Positions 1 to 11,155 of a stretch of DNA of 64,000 nucleotides are shown one piece after another (positions within the stretch are counted from its first letter, which is position 1; each line of letters starts with the position of its first letter). The notes beneath the pieces were generated by a model. The model did not search any database. It saw nothing but the letters and a program-made list of their open reading frames with translations, and had not been told where the DNA came from. Origin of the DNA: Stenocarpella maydis (Eukaryota; Ascomycota; Sordariomycetes; Diaporthales; Diaporthaceae); contig NQMI01000165.1 of assembly GCA_002270565.1 (NCBI GenBank), forward strand, positions 28,810 to 92,809, in the 5' to 3' direction. The position numbers were made by a program, and so were the translations under genes.

Positions 1-204
1 CCTGGCTGACGCACAGGAGGACCTGGAGGTGGTCAGCCCGTCTCTCGTGCCTCGATGCCTGTGGCAATAAATAGGACTTAGCGACAACCAGTAATGAAGA
101 CGGAATCGGTCTGTACACGTCCAACTTGTATAGATCCTGGCTGAAATAGCAGAGACACCCAGGAAAGTGAACAGCAGCAACAAAGCAAGAAATTCCACTC
201 CCAT
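1..204 (-). CDS. Possible 5' end of a membrane-protein gene cut by the window edge
   Basis: Reading the minus strand from an ATG at 204 gives a short hydrophobic, Leu/Phe-rich segment followed by an Arg-Ile-Tyr-Thr motif. This resembles the first transmembrane helix and following loop of fungal rhodopsin-like (PTH11/SAT20-type) integral membrane proteins. The reading then loses its resemblance about 35 residues on, so an intron, a frameshift or plain coincidence is possible. Only about 68 codons are visible before the window ends. The family call is a weak inference from one helix-like stretch. Confidence 0.18.
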   Translation of the reverse strand, partial: MGVEFLALLLLFTFLGVSAISARIYTSWTCTDRFRLHYWLSLSPIYCHRHRGTRDGLTTSRSSCASAR

Positions 205-565
205 CCCCAGGAATGTTGGTCCAAACTGCAGCCATGGTGGCGGGTGAGGAGGCGGCGGGTGCACATGACCCATCAACGCCGATACAGACGCAGACATCAT
301 TCTTCAAGAGGAGACCTCCCGTGTGCTTACCACAACTGAGCAGGCGGCTTGCCAAATCCTGTATTGTGCGATGCCATCTCCCGGGATAGAATTTAAACCT
401 TGCGACCTGGCACACACATCTTGAAGCCACCTCCCGACCAACTATAAGCTCAAATGCTAGCCCGGGGAAATGACCAGGGGCCGACATACCATATTTCCAT
501 ATTGGACCAGACTCCACATCAGTTCTTACGCGGTTTGTTTCGTGTCGGAGTTTTCGGAAACAAAA

Positions 566-599
<34 letters not shown>

Positions 600-3500
600 A
601 GCCTTCCAAGACGTTGATCCTCCTCCGTGTCGCGAACTTTATTTCCTGCGTGTTACGCGACGCGGCCAGAGACCAACCCTTGCTTACCATCGCCATGTTT
701 CGGGCCAAAAGGCTGGTGTACTGGTACGACCCATGGCCCTCCCCATCTGCTTCCTGGACTCGGACATGGCTCGGTCGATCAGGTATTGTTCTTGACTGCC
801 CGGGGGCTGTAATGTCATGTCCCGTGCCTACATATGGCCCCAGCGAGCCGGGCCTGTTCTACTATACTCCGCAGCCATCCTGAAATCACCAGCCCGAGCG
901 GCGCGACTTCCTAGAAATGCCGAGCCTTCCCTCGTCTGCTGTCCGAGCTGTGATTCCGAGCCTCCATGATTCGGGAAACAGTGGAGGTGGAGAAATATCA
1001 CTCGCTGGATTAATTCGGCGTCCCAGCGCTCGAATAATGAACCACTAAAATCTCGAGGCAACCGCTACATCACAGTGTTTGAGACGATCCTTGATACAGG
1101 CGCGAATGTCTGTTTCAGGAGCAGAGGCCGGTTCTCCGACAGTGGCTGCTACTCGGGATGGGTTACCAACATAGACCTAAATAATTCGCCAACAGAAACT
1201 CAGGCCCGCAGACCGCTTACCACTGATTGCTTGAGAGCTTTCGGCAGTGGCCAGGTCCCAGAATACTCTGTGATTTTTTAGAGAGGTGTTGTGTGAGGAG
1301 TCTAGGGATGTCCATGAACGTAACGTAAGCGAGTACACCGGGTTCTCGGCTTACATGCCAACCCGAAGCTGTTTTGTACGTGCAATGTCTTGAAGATATT
1401 TCTCCACAATAACCGCAAGTGGTAAGGGAGAGACTGGATTCGGAGCGCCCCTGTAGGGCCACCAATGACCAATGGCAGAGAGACGTTTTACTCCTCGACG
1501 TGTGCCTTTGGTTCACCTAGTATCAGTCCTCAACATGGGACGCACAAGGCCAAATGATTGGCGTCCCCACAACCTCCGGCTGTCAATGCCATTTATTGAT
1601 TACCAACCAGACCGGGGAAGTCAGTTCACGCCCCTCCCCCCCTCCCCTGACGAACGCCAAACAGGCAGCAATTCAGCCGGGGTTCCCCTGGACATGGGTT
1701 TGGTTGGTGATACTGACCACGCACCCTAACAACCCGGACTTCCAAAAAAAAGAGATAGGGCAACCCGTGGCCCAGGCGCACAGTACTACGAGCTCCCCGT
1801 GTGGTGTGGGAGCACCGCGCGGTTGCCAACGGATGTTGCTCTTGTGACGCGCGAGAGGGGGCACCGCCCTCATCCCTGCCGTTCACATACCTTGGTTTCT
1901 GGAGGTCATCAGAGAGAGGCCTGATCACGTAATAGACCTGGCCCAGCTTTCAGAATTGCCTCGGGGGGCTTGTCGACGATCGCCCTTGACGTGCAGGATT
2001 TGTGTTCTCTCTGGTATGGTGTGTCTCTCTGCAATCCATAATGACACCCAGCAACTGTCTACCTCCAATCTTTGGAAACTTATTGAACACCGCGTGCTCA
2101 GCTCATGCTGTAAGGCAGGGCCCGAACCATGCCCTATTTTAGTTTGTTCAACGTCCGTGAGGCTCCGCTGAGGTACCCACACCTCGGGTAATAATGTATA
2201 CTCCGTATATTATAACTAAAGCTTGGGTCCACTGTATGTCATGTGCACTAGTATTGTAGGGTATATGGCCGTTAAGGAGTTTTTAATCTAATTGGATGGT
2301 AGGTCCGGCGCGACCACTCCTCTTCTCGTATGGGAGGGGCCCCGAAGGGGCCCGTAGCGGAGTGTGAGGACTCCGAGGAGAGTGTCTTCCTCCCAGATGA
2401 ATTGTATAAGCCGAGAGCAGCCGGGGGGTCTCTCCTTGGGTTGTTCAAAAGGTCTCTCCCCCCCCCCCCTTTGCCTGCAGTGACTGTAGGGGGATAAGCT
2501 CGTCATATCTCATCAGACCTGGACAACCCAGGTGCCAACTGATCTCAGACGTTGTGGCGATGCTTGATATGACAGATGACTGAGCCGTTAGACCAAACTA
2601 CAGTCATGGAGAGGGAGGGTGCATGCGAAGGGTGGTGGGATGTTTCGTGGCACTTGGCTAACCAAGTCGCTGCTGGCAGTCATTGATACTGCCCCCCCCC
2701 CCACCACGGACACGGCCTTCGAGGCCCACTCCTGCTAGCTACCCTACCCTCCTGTCTTGGCTCTTTCCTGCTGCTGGAGAGGTGGCGCTCATCCCTCTTC
2801 AGCCCGGCGTAATGGAGCTCAGCTGCCCCGGTGTCTAATAAGCCCTCTCGTGACGACCGCCCAGGCCCCACAAGATCCACGTCGATATCCAGGGGTCTCG
2901 GGGAGAGAGATAGAGAGAGATAGAGAGGGTTTTTACCAATCTTGTACATGCTCTGGTCCTGGCCAAAGACCGTAGCCTGGCGGTCCAGAGTGGGAGCATA
3001 AAAGGTGGCAGAGTAACAGAAGCAAAAGTCGATTCGGGCAAACCGGATGTGTATGAGTAACTGGCTTCCTCGCATCTGAGCAAGTTGGACTAGTTCCGAG
3101 GGGGCGACCCATCAAGGCAGTAGTACGTCAGGTGGGAAGTGAGTAATTCTGCGTGTGAATTACATGAGTAGGTACGCCTTATGCCACCTCATCCCATAAC
3201 TGATTAGAGAATTCAGGCGGCCACAGGGTATTGGTTGCTGGCATCCCCTAAACCGCAGGGAGAAACTATGTTAACCGGTGATCCAGTCCCTTCGGCACCG
3301 GGAGACATCCGTATCATAGGTGATGGTTGAGAATCGACAGGAGGCTCTCCAGCAGTGCCCGCAGGTATTGATAGCTGCCGAGAGGGGGCGGGCTGGTAGA
3401 AAACATGTGTGATGTTTTCAGCACCAGGCAGGCAGGCAGACACCCAGAGCAAGGGAGACCAAGACATGCCTGAGCACCCTTCAGGTATTTCCAACAAACA

Positions 3501-3675
3501 AGGGCGGGCAGCCTGTCGAAAGACTTGTCAATGGAGGGCCGGCCGAGGGCCAGATCGGCCGGCCTGGAAGCAAGTAACAGGCAGAGGCCGTTTACAAACA
3601 AGTGCTACTGCAGCCACCCACCTACCACACACACACACACCTTGTTGAAGACCTTTGGGCCCCTTGCCACCCAAC
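205..3675. other. Intergenic, no gene recognised
   Basis: About 3.5 kb with only short, overlapping open frames in all directions and no domain that I recognise. It contains poly-C and poly-G runs (2460-2470, 2692-2702), a long poly-A run (listed separately) and a short (GA)n run near 2905-2926. No tRNA-type B box was seen before 3676. Confidence 0.6.
567..597 (+). repeat. Poly-A run, 31 nt
   Basis: Uninterrupted A run directly after an A-rich lead-in. It could be the tail of an old retroposed transcript, but no element body was recognised upstream, so it may be a simple homopolymer. Confidence 0.85.
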
Positions 3676-3765
3676 ACCTGTATAGTATAGGCGTTAGTAT
3701 ATTGGATTTTCAAATATTAAACTTTGATACCTCCAAAGACTCGGGTTCAAATCCCGGTGCAGGTA
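3676..3765 (+). tRNA. tRNA-Glu(UUC)-like gene with an 18-nt intron
   Basis: The sequence folds as a tRNA. The 7-bp acceptor stem (3676-3682 with 3758-3764) pairs fully with one G-U, and the discriminator is A at 3765. The D stem is GTAT/GTAT. The anticodon stem is TTGGA/TCCAA (5/5), and the T stem closes on the loop TTCAAAT with a canonical B box. An A box matching TRGYNNARNNG is present. The anticodon loop carries TTC at the anticodon position and an AT-rich insert of about 18 nt after position 37, the usual eukaryotic intron site. Part of the insert can pair with the anticodon (TCAAA with TTTGA). A T5 tract follows at once. Isotype from the anticodon is Glu, but the acceptor stem begins ACCTG, unlike the usual TCCG of fungal tRNA-Glu, so a divergent gene or tRNA-derived copy is possible. 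Confidence 0.68.
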
Positions 3766-3768
3766 CTC

Positions 3769-3773
3769 TTTTT
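3769..3773 (+). terminator. RNA polymerase III T-run terminator
   Basis: Five T residues lie three bases after the tRNA discriminator base, the expected Pol III stop. This supports the tRNA as a real transcription unit. Confidence 0.6.
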
Positions 3774-4671
3774 CGCTGCCTTGGTGTGGGGTGTGGAATC
3801 GGCAATCCGGGGGGCGAGGCACGAACCCGTGGATCGACCTTTTTTTCTTCTTTTCTTTTCCTTTCTTTTTTTTCTTGTGCCGTCTCTTGGACAACTGAAC
3901 CCTCGACACCCGATGCCAGCGAGGCAGAACACTTGTTCTGGCGTGTGCGATCTCGAGAGGATGTGCTTAGACCTTGGTGGGTGCGAGGCAGGTTTGAGAG
4001 AGCCGGCCGCCTGCTCGTAACACCAGCAATGCAGACGCCCGTTTCTCCCCGACTTAAGCAATTATGCTGATGTGCCGACCTGGGCCCGCGAGGAGAATCC
4101 TACTTAGGATTACTTTTTATTGAGTGCCAATCTCGGCGGCTGTCCAATAAACCCCCCCCCCAAACCATCCATCCGACCCGACAATGTCATCAAATTCCTT
4201 GGGTCATCACATTAGATTGGTCCCGTTTAAAAAGGGGCGGCCGGAGTCGTGGTCATTCCGCGAGTCAAGCTGGCCATCATCCATAGATCGTTCTCATACT
4301 CGTTGGCCTCGGGGCCTCGGGCAAATAAGTCCATGGGATCCTCGACGACGACGACGACAACAACAACATTGATCAGGGCAAAATACTTGCGACCCGGCTC
4401 CCTCGCAGCGCCAACGGAGATTGCCCTGGAAACTCAGGACGGCAAGTCTTGATCCCTCAACACACAAAGTCCCCGCTCAGAACGACACACGGGTCGCAGG
4501 AGCAAGCGAGCCAATGTCAGCATTTACCGCCAGCAGTCACGTACATGGCATCAAAATGATCATGTTGGCGCCGCACACTTGGGTATTTACACCATTCCAT
4601 GTTATTATCTTCAATGTACACATAAAAAAAAAAAAAAAGGAACTCAACCCCCCCTTCCCCCAACCCACATC
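3774..4671. other. Intergenic, no gene recognised
   Basis: Contains a T-rich stretch at 3838-3875, a short GAC/AAC trinucleotide run near 4343-4368 and a poly-A run at 4623-4637. The last part is probably the 3' untranslated region of the GH5 gene, which ends at 4672. Confidence 0.5.
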
Positions 4672-6154
4672 TCACGACAGGGTCGCCTCGACCATCGGGG
4701 CCAGGGTGCTGTTGACAAACGCCGGGTCGCGCCACGCGCTCCAGTCGTGCGTCAGCAGCCCCCACGTCTCGTCGTAGTCCTGCGTGCCGCTGCGGATGTA
4801 GTAGCTCCCGGCGACGACCCAGATCATCCACCCCGCCTTCTGGGCGGGCAGGTAGCTCGCGAGGCACTGCGGGTAGGGCGTGAGGTACGTCTTGCCGTCC
4901 TGCGCGAACCCCCACTCGGTCAGCAGCACGGGGAAGCGGTTGATGCCTGCCGCCGCGTTGGGGTCCATGGCCTGGAACCCGCTATTATAGAGGCTCGACT
5001 CGAGCGAGGAGCAGCTGGTGGCGCCGGTGTTGTAGTTGTGCAGCTCGAGCACGACCTTGCCGGCGGCGAAGTCGCCGCGCGAGAAGGTGCCGGAGCCGGG
5101 CGTCAGGGCGGTGCCCTGCACGACGGGGGTCAGGTACGTGTCGAAGTCGAGCCCCGAGAGGACGACGAGCGTGTCCGGGTTGGCCGCGCTGACGGCCGCG
5201 GCGCCCGCCCTCACGTGCTCGTACCACGTCTGCCAGTTGTACGTCTCGGCGAGCGTGGCGTTGTCGTCCGGGGTGCGGGGCTCGTTGCGCAGCGACATGG
5301 ACGCCAGGGCCGGCCACGAGTTGGCCTGTGGGGGGGGGGGGGTTGTTGTCAGTCCGGGGCCGTTTAGGGGGGGGGGGGAGGAGAAGAAAAGGGTAAAGGG
5401 GGGGAGAAGAAGAAAAAGGGTGAAGGGGGGGGTTGTTAAATTGCAAGCTTGAGACCTGCTGGTCTCCTGGCGGTGGAGGCTTACATGTTCTGCCATGAAG
5501 GCCAGCCCTCGGGTCCAGTTGGCGACGGAGAAGTACGTGTCCCCCCACCACGAGTTGCCGTCGTCGGTGGAGCAGCACCACATGCCCTTTGAGATGTGGT
5601 TATCCAGGTCGATGTAGATCTCGTTGGCTGCCAGCTCCGCAGCCACCGCGTCAAAGACCTGGGCGTGTCACAGGAGGGAGTCAGTCATGCCCAACCCACA
5701 CGGGGACCGTCTCCCCGTGGCCACCAGGGGAAAAGCCACAACCCACCTCCAGCCTCGTGATATTGGCGCTGAAGCCCGGGTTCGCAGCCAGGATCTGGCC
5801 GAAGACGGCCGTGCCGTTGGCCTCGCCCAGGGCCGCGGTCAGGGCCCGGGAGAGGGGGATGTCCACGCCGCCGTTCTCGTATATCTGGTCGATCATCTCG
5901 ATGGCGTACGTCAGGCGGACGGCGTTCATGCCGAGCTCCTTGAGCTTGGAGACGATGTGGGCCACGCTCTGGTACTGCAGGCCCTCGGGGATCATGACGT
6001 CGGCGGCGCCGGGCCAGTTTGCGCCGGCGAAGGTGACGACGTTGCCCGATGCGCCGAGGATGTCGCGGCCGGAGACAGTGAGGGGCTTGTCCGGCCACGC
6101 CTGGGCGGCGGCTGCGAGGCCCATGAGCCCGGCGAGGGCAACGGAGGACTTCAT
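4672..6154 (-). CDS. Secreted glycoside hydrolase family 5 (endoglucanase-type)
   Basis: Exons on the minus strand are 6154-5747, 5658-5485 and 5325-4672, with GT-AG introns of 88 and 159 nt that keep phase 0. The product is 411 aa. The N-terminus (MKSSVALAGLMGLAAAAQA) is a typical signal peptide. The body is one GH5 TIM barrel: a GANWPGAAD stretch near the start, the acid/base in RNEP (E209) and the nucleophile in LLTEWGF (E331), with an HNYN motif between them. No carbohydrate-binding module is attached. GH5 enzymes of this kind hydrolyse beta-glycosidic bonds in cellulose or related glucans outside the cell; the exact substrate cannot be read from the sequence. The second intron contains long poly-C runs. 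The neighbours, a tRNA and a broken P450, give no functional hint. Confidence 0.9.
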
Positions 6155-7108
6155 GTCGGCGGTGACGGTGTGGTCGTCGGGGCAGGGGGGCAGCCGTGTC
6201 AGTCAGGACCAGAGGACCGAGGAGGGGTGAGCATGCTCGTGCCTTGCAGGAGGGTGCATCGCTGCCGGGGGATAACACGTCTTTTATGAGCGCGCGTCAG
6301 GTTACATTCTGGATTCATCACGAGGGCTGCTGCGGGGGCGTTGTGATCTCATAGCACCGGGGACAGTAGCAGCGGCTACACGTCTCGCTCCGAGGTGTGC
6401 CGATACGGGCGTGGCGGGCAGGACGAGAGGAGTTATCTCGCATCGGGTGGGGCCGACCAAGAAGTTCCCATACTGTGGATGCGTGGATGGCGGGCAGGGG
6501 AACGCAGATCGGTCGTCGTCATGCACGGAGGCACTAAACGGTGTAGTATAAATCTAGGTGACGACGCAGGGGCCGCCCAGGTGAAGAGACACGAGATACT
6601 CACCTGCACCACCTACGAGCAGGTGTCAAGTCGGGAGAAAAGTGCCGAGACCGCCGCGGCTGGGCAGTCTGCCACTGTGCCTCTGCTGCTTCCCGGGAGA
6701 TAAGAGGGTGTGCCCGGCTGCCGGCTCCGTGATCCCCGACGGCACCCGCCTTCCGCCGGGACACGCGCTCGGTGGAATGCCCGCCTTGGGCGAGAACGCG
6801 GGGATTCTCCACGCAGGGGGGGAGACAAGCCCGGGAGCCCGGCCGATGTCTACGACAAGGTCTCGTGATGGGGCAACAGCGGGGGCCCAGTGCACAGTCT
6901 CGGCATCAGAACCGATCCGGGGGTGGGCTCGCCTACACTTACACCATGCCCGGAGCGCGGGACGGCAGTGAGGCCATCGCCAAGGCCTGGGAATGTGTTC
7001 CACGGCTCATCTACTAACAGGACGGCCGCTATTACCATGCACAGCCCCGCCATGCTGAGCCAGCCCGAGCCGCACGACCTGTCCGGCTGTTTGTCCCCCC
7101 CTCCACTC
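6155..7108. other. Upstream region of the GH5 gene and downstream region of the P450
   Basis: About 950 bp with no supported gene. It serves as the GH5 promoter and carries the 3' flank of the P450 relic. No sharp TATA box was seen near the GH5 start. Confidence 0.5.
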
Positions 7109-9003
7109 TCAGGCGACGCCGTCCCTCCTCCGGAACTCGACCATGACGCCCTCCTTCCAGCTCGTAAACGTGTCGATGAGCTGCATCTCGCCCGGCCTGT
7201 CCCTGCCCCACTCCCTCCCCTCGCGCCCCTCCGCCGGGTCGGCAACACCCACGGCCCTCCTCATGTCGTACAGGAACACCATCCTCGCCAGCGCCGTCGT
7301 CATCTCGACGTACGCCAGCCCTTGCCGATGCACCCCCGAGGCCCGATGCTGCGCGCGCGGGAACGAACCGCCGTCAGCTACCCGGGGCACACGGAAACGA
7401 ACAATGACTCTGGTCGGGGGGGGAGAGGGAGACTCACCTGAACGGACAGAACGCACCCTGCGCGGCGGCCACGTCCGCGTCGCTCACCACGCCCCCGGAC
7501 TCGAGCCTCTCGCCGGCGAGCCACCTCTCGGGCGCGTAGGTGAAGGGGCTGGGGTAGTACTCGGGGCAGTGGTGGATGGCGTAGTGCGGCACGCCGACAC
7601 GGTGCCGGGGGGACGCGCACGCCGTCGACGACCATGCCGCCGGCCAGCACCTCGCGGGGCAGCAGCCCGCCAGCCACGCGACGAGGGCTCAGGCGCTGGC
7701 CTCGTCGACGCAGGCGCGCAGGTACGCGCACGAGGCCAGCGCCGGGCCCTGGCATATGTCCTCGACGGCCGCGAACGCGCGCCTGACCTCGGCCTGCAGC
7801 CTCGCGAGGGCGCGCGGGCTGCGCGTCAGGTAGAAGAGGGTGGCGGCCAGGGCGGTGGAGGTGGTGTCGCTGCCCGCGATGATGAGCAGGTTCGACTCGC
7901 CCCACAGCTCGGGCGTCGTGAAGCCCTGGCCCGTCTGCGGGTCGCGCGCCCGCAGCAGGTGGTAGAAGAAGTCGCGCCGGTCCGCCTCGCCGCCCAGCCG
8001 CGCGTCCGCCAGCTGCGCCCGCGAGAGGCCATGTACCTGGCCGCCGGCCGCGATGTTGGGGAGGAGGAGCCGGTCGAGGGAGAGGGTGTCGAGGATGGGC
8101 ATGGTGCCGCACTGTTGGGCGTCGTCTCAGGGGTCAGCAACCATCATGCAGCAGCAGCAGCACACACCCAACACATCAGACCTGTCTTGGGACTGCGGGC
8201 GGTGGTGGCAAAGGGGGAAGGGGGGGGGGGGGAGGAGGCCTTGTCCTACAATCAGGTGCCGGTGCGCCGCGCTGCCCACGAGGTCAATGGCGAAGCGGTT
8301 GTCGTCCCTCTCGAGCATGTGGAAGGCCTTGCCAAAGCACAGGTCGCCGAGGATGTCCATGGCCAGGTATCCGAACCAGTCGGACATGCACCGTGGCGCG
8401 GTCCACCCCTTTGCGTCCGCGCCGCCGCCCGCCCGGCCGCCGATCTGGTCGCAAAAGGTGCGGATGTTGGCCAGGATGTACCGCTCCATCTCCCTGATGG
8501 CCCCGTCGCTGAAGGCGTGGGCCATGACGCGGCGCTTGCGCGCGTGCAGCTCCCTGTCGCGGCAGTTGTGCGTGTTGGGCGCCGGGTGCACAAAGGCGTC
8601 GTAGAAGGCCGACTTGCGCACGTTGGCCCGGAAGCCGTAGACGTCCCGGAGCGCCGCCGACGAGCTGAACGAGAGCGAGTCGGGCCCCCAGCGCACCACC
8701 CGGCCGTACCTCTGGTGCATGCGCCAGAGCTCGAGGTGCCGGTCGCCCTTGTAGCTGTGCCACAGCATGTAGGCGTCGGTTATCCTGGCGAGGAGCGGGC
8801 CGGGGTGGCTGGCCAGCGGGTGCAGGTAGAGGCGATAGATGACGAGACATGTTGTCTGTTGCGCGTGTCAGTGTGGGCTCGGATTCTCTCCTCCCCCCTC
8901 CCCCCCCGGATTACGGGTAGGTATCCAGGCTTACATAGAGCACGCAGGCGCCGGCTACTATGCCGAGCCACATGGTGGTGTGCGAGAGCGAGAGGTCAGC
9001 CAT
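7109..9003 (-). pseudogene. Cytochrome P450 with several single-base deletions
   Basis: Minus-strand exons are 9003-8935 (membrane anchor MADLSLSHTTMWLGIVAGAC), 8855-8250, 8111-7438 and 7348-7109, joined by GT-AG introns of 79, 138 and 89 nt. The I-helix motif AGSDTT and the haem-binding motif FSIGPRGCIG with its cysteine are present, and the whole resembles fungal microsomal P450s of the benzoate-hydroxylase or CYP65-like type. The reading frame breaks at least four times, each by one missing base: in the K-helix ExxR motif (about 7690-7700, giving a stop at 7689), in a C6 run (7607-7612), at about 7591-7600, and just after the haem cysteine (about 7332). Protein similarity resumes in another frame after each break. 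Either the gene is recently dead or the GC-rich consensus is faulty. Splice sites look healthy, which favours recent loss or error. The substrate cannot be predicted. Confidence 0.82.
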
Positions 9004-11155
9004 ATTGGCCCGGTCGTCTTGATATTACTACCGAGTGCTTCACCCCAGAGTGAGTGATACAGTCAGTCGTGAGGGACAAGTCGACAGAAACACCGAGACG
9101 AGACTGAGACCCAGGTGAGCGTCCCCCTCTCCTCCTTGTTACTAAGTATTATAACACCGCCAGCACCCACCCTCTCGTCCCTCCCTCCAGGCGCACACAG
9201 ACCAGGCGTCCAAGAGGCGGCTCGGCTGGACGCGGCCATGTCGAATGCACAGGCTTCCCCACGATCGGCGATATCCCCTGGCCCACACTGTGGCCCACTG
9301 CTGTAGGGCCGAGCTGTTAGCCTCGACATGTGCTGGGGTCCCCACGCCTCCAGGGCATAGTGTACTGTTAGTACATACACATGTAATCCCTATATCCTCG
9401 CTGTCCTACTGGCCCGGGGCCGTGGCATTCCTGCTTCGGAATAAAGCCGCGGCCACAAAGCCGCACAACGGCCCCGGCGCGTGGTTGGCTGCGGCTCCCA
9501 ACGGCCGACCGGATCGTGGCATTGTGTATGTACTCCGTACTGTGTAATCAGTATTGGATCCCCATGCTCAGTCTCGTAATGGCTCGGAGAGATGTGGGCG
9601 TTTCCTGTCTGTCCAGTACCCACCCCCCCCCTCTCCCCCGCAGGCCACCCAGACTGCGTGCGCAGCATCACACGTGTACTATGTACATATACATAGTATA
9701 CTCGGTATCCTAATAAGCCGCAGGGTGCGGAGGTGTCTGGAATTGTTCCGCACCACAACGGAGACCTCGGCGGTGGCAAACTAATCTGACCTTCCCTTTC
9801 TGGGGCCCAGGATTCGTGATGGTCCACGTGCATTGGCACATAGACTACGACAGGCCGCTGATATGCGACGTCAGTAATCACCTGGGCACTTCAGACTATC
9901 TACGCACCCAGGGTGCCCAGCCCGCCATCCACAATCTCAGCTCTGCATAATTAGTTATCCCCTGGCCGTCCCCTGTGGCCCATGTCCCTGAGGCTCGACT
10001 GATGATGACAGCACACAGCAGACGGCACAAGATGCAGTCAGCTAATTACCACAAGCGCCCCCCCCCCCCCCCCCTGCTGACAGGACCACCACAGCTTCAC
10101 CCCTACTCCACCCGAAGGCAACGAGGCAACCAAGAAGAAAAAGAAAAAACCGAGCTGCGGCAGTCCCTTTACACAGTTGGAAACTCGTAAAGACCCAGCA
10201 TTAGATAAATATAACGCCTATAACCACGGGTACAGAATACAATAGCCTGTCACTAAGAAAGTAGTGACGGCCTCGCGGTCTGAGGCCCACCCAGGCAGCT
10301 TAGTTGATTGACATGAACCAACACAAGGCGTATTCGCTGAGGCTCAGGCTTTTGAGAAATCCAATGCACTGGCTACAATAACTGGGCTGCTAGAGCATAT
10401 TGGAGTTGTGACTCTGTTCCATTATACTTGGTAACCATCTTAGTATTACCTGGGTATGTTTATAGCGGATCACAGGCTTTGGTTCTGGACTTCTGAACTT
10501 ATGTCTCTAGCTGCAGGGGTTGGAAGCGAACAGAGCTTAGTGGTATGAAGCAGTCGAAGAGACACGTGTTCGCAATTAGGACTCATGCCATGCTTAACTG
10601 CCTGGCCACAGTTGGTCGGAGCATAATAGCTGAGTACCTTTGTGGTGTGAGGATTGGACGGTCTGCTCACCCCTATCTGCACAAGGCGGAAACATAGTCT
10701 TGGCCAGGTACTGGAATCGCGGTTTCACTGTTTCAGTGTCCAGACAAAGTTTGAGGCCTTGATGCCAACACGCCGGGGCGCGGCATAGTGTTCAAGAAGG
10801 CTCAGCTGGGGCGCACTGCGAGCGCTCACTTAAGCTCGCGGCCTGGAACAAAGCTTAATCGCCCCTGAGAGCATCTGTTATACCCGACCTATTTATGTGC
10901 ATGAGCTCGCGAAAACGTGCGGCCCAGCCGAGCTTAAAGGCTTGTTCGCTTCCTGAAGTCTGCCTGCGGCCATTTCCCAACACTGCGATTGGGCCGGCAA
11001 CCAAGCCCTGAGAAGAGACAATCTCACGTTGACTGGGAAAGTCGGGCTGTGGTGAGACTTATATATACTGCGGCCATGGGTTGAGACCCAACTTATTGTT
11101 TGTTTCCCAGCGATCGACCTGAGATCTACAGCCTAGCCGGGTCAGCCACAGTACA
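9004..11155. other. Intergenic, no gene recognised
   Basis: Divergent spacer between the P450 and the alpha/beta hydrolase. It includes a poly-C run at 10060-10074 and otherwise unremarkable sequence. TATATATA at about 11060 lies roughly 95 bp before the hydrolase ATG and may be its TATA element. Confidence 0.5.

Noticed and set aside
7143..9053. Long plus-strand open frame of 636 codons antisense to the P450
   Set aside because: It is Arg/Ala/Gly/Val-rich as expected from the reverse of GC-rich codons, and the minus strand has real P450 motifs and splice sites.
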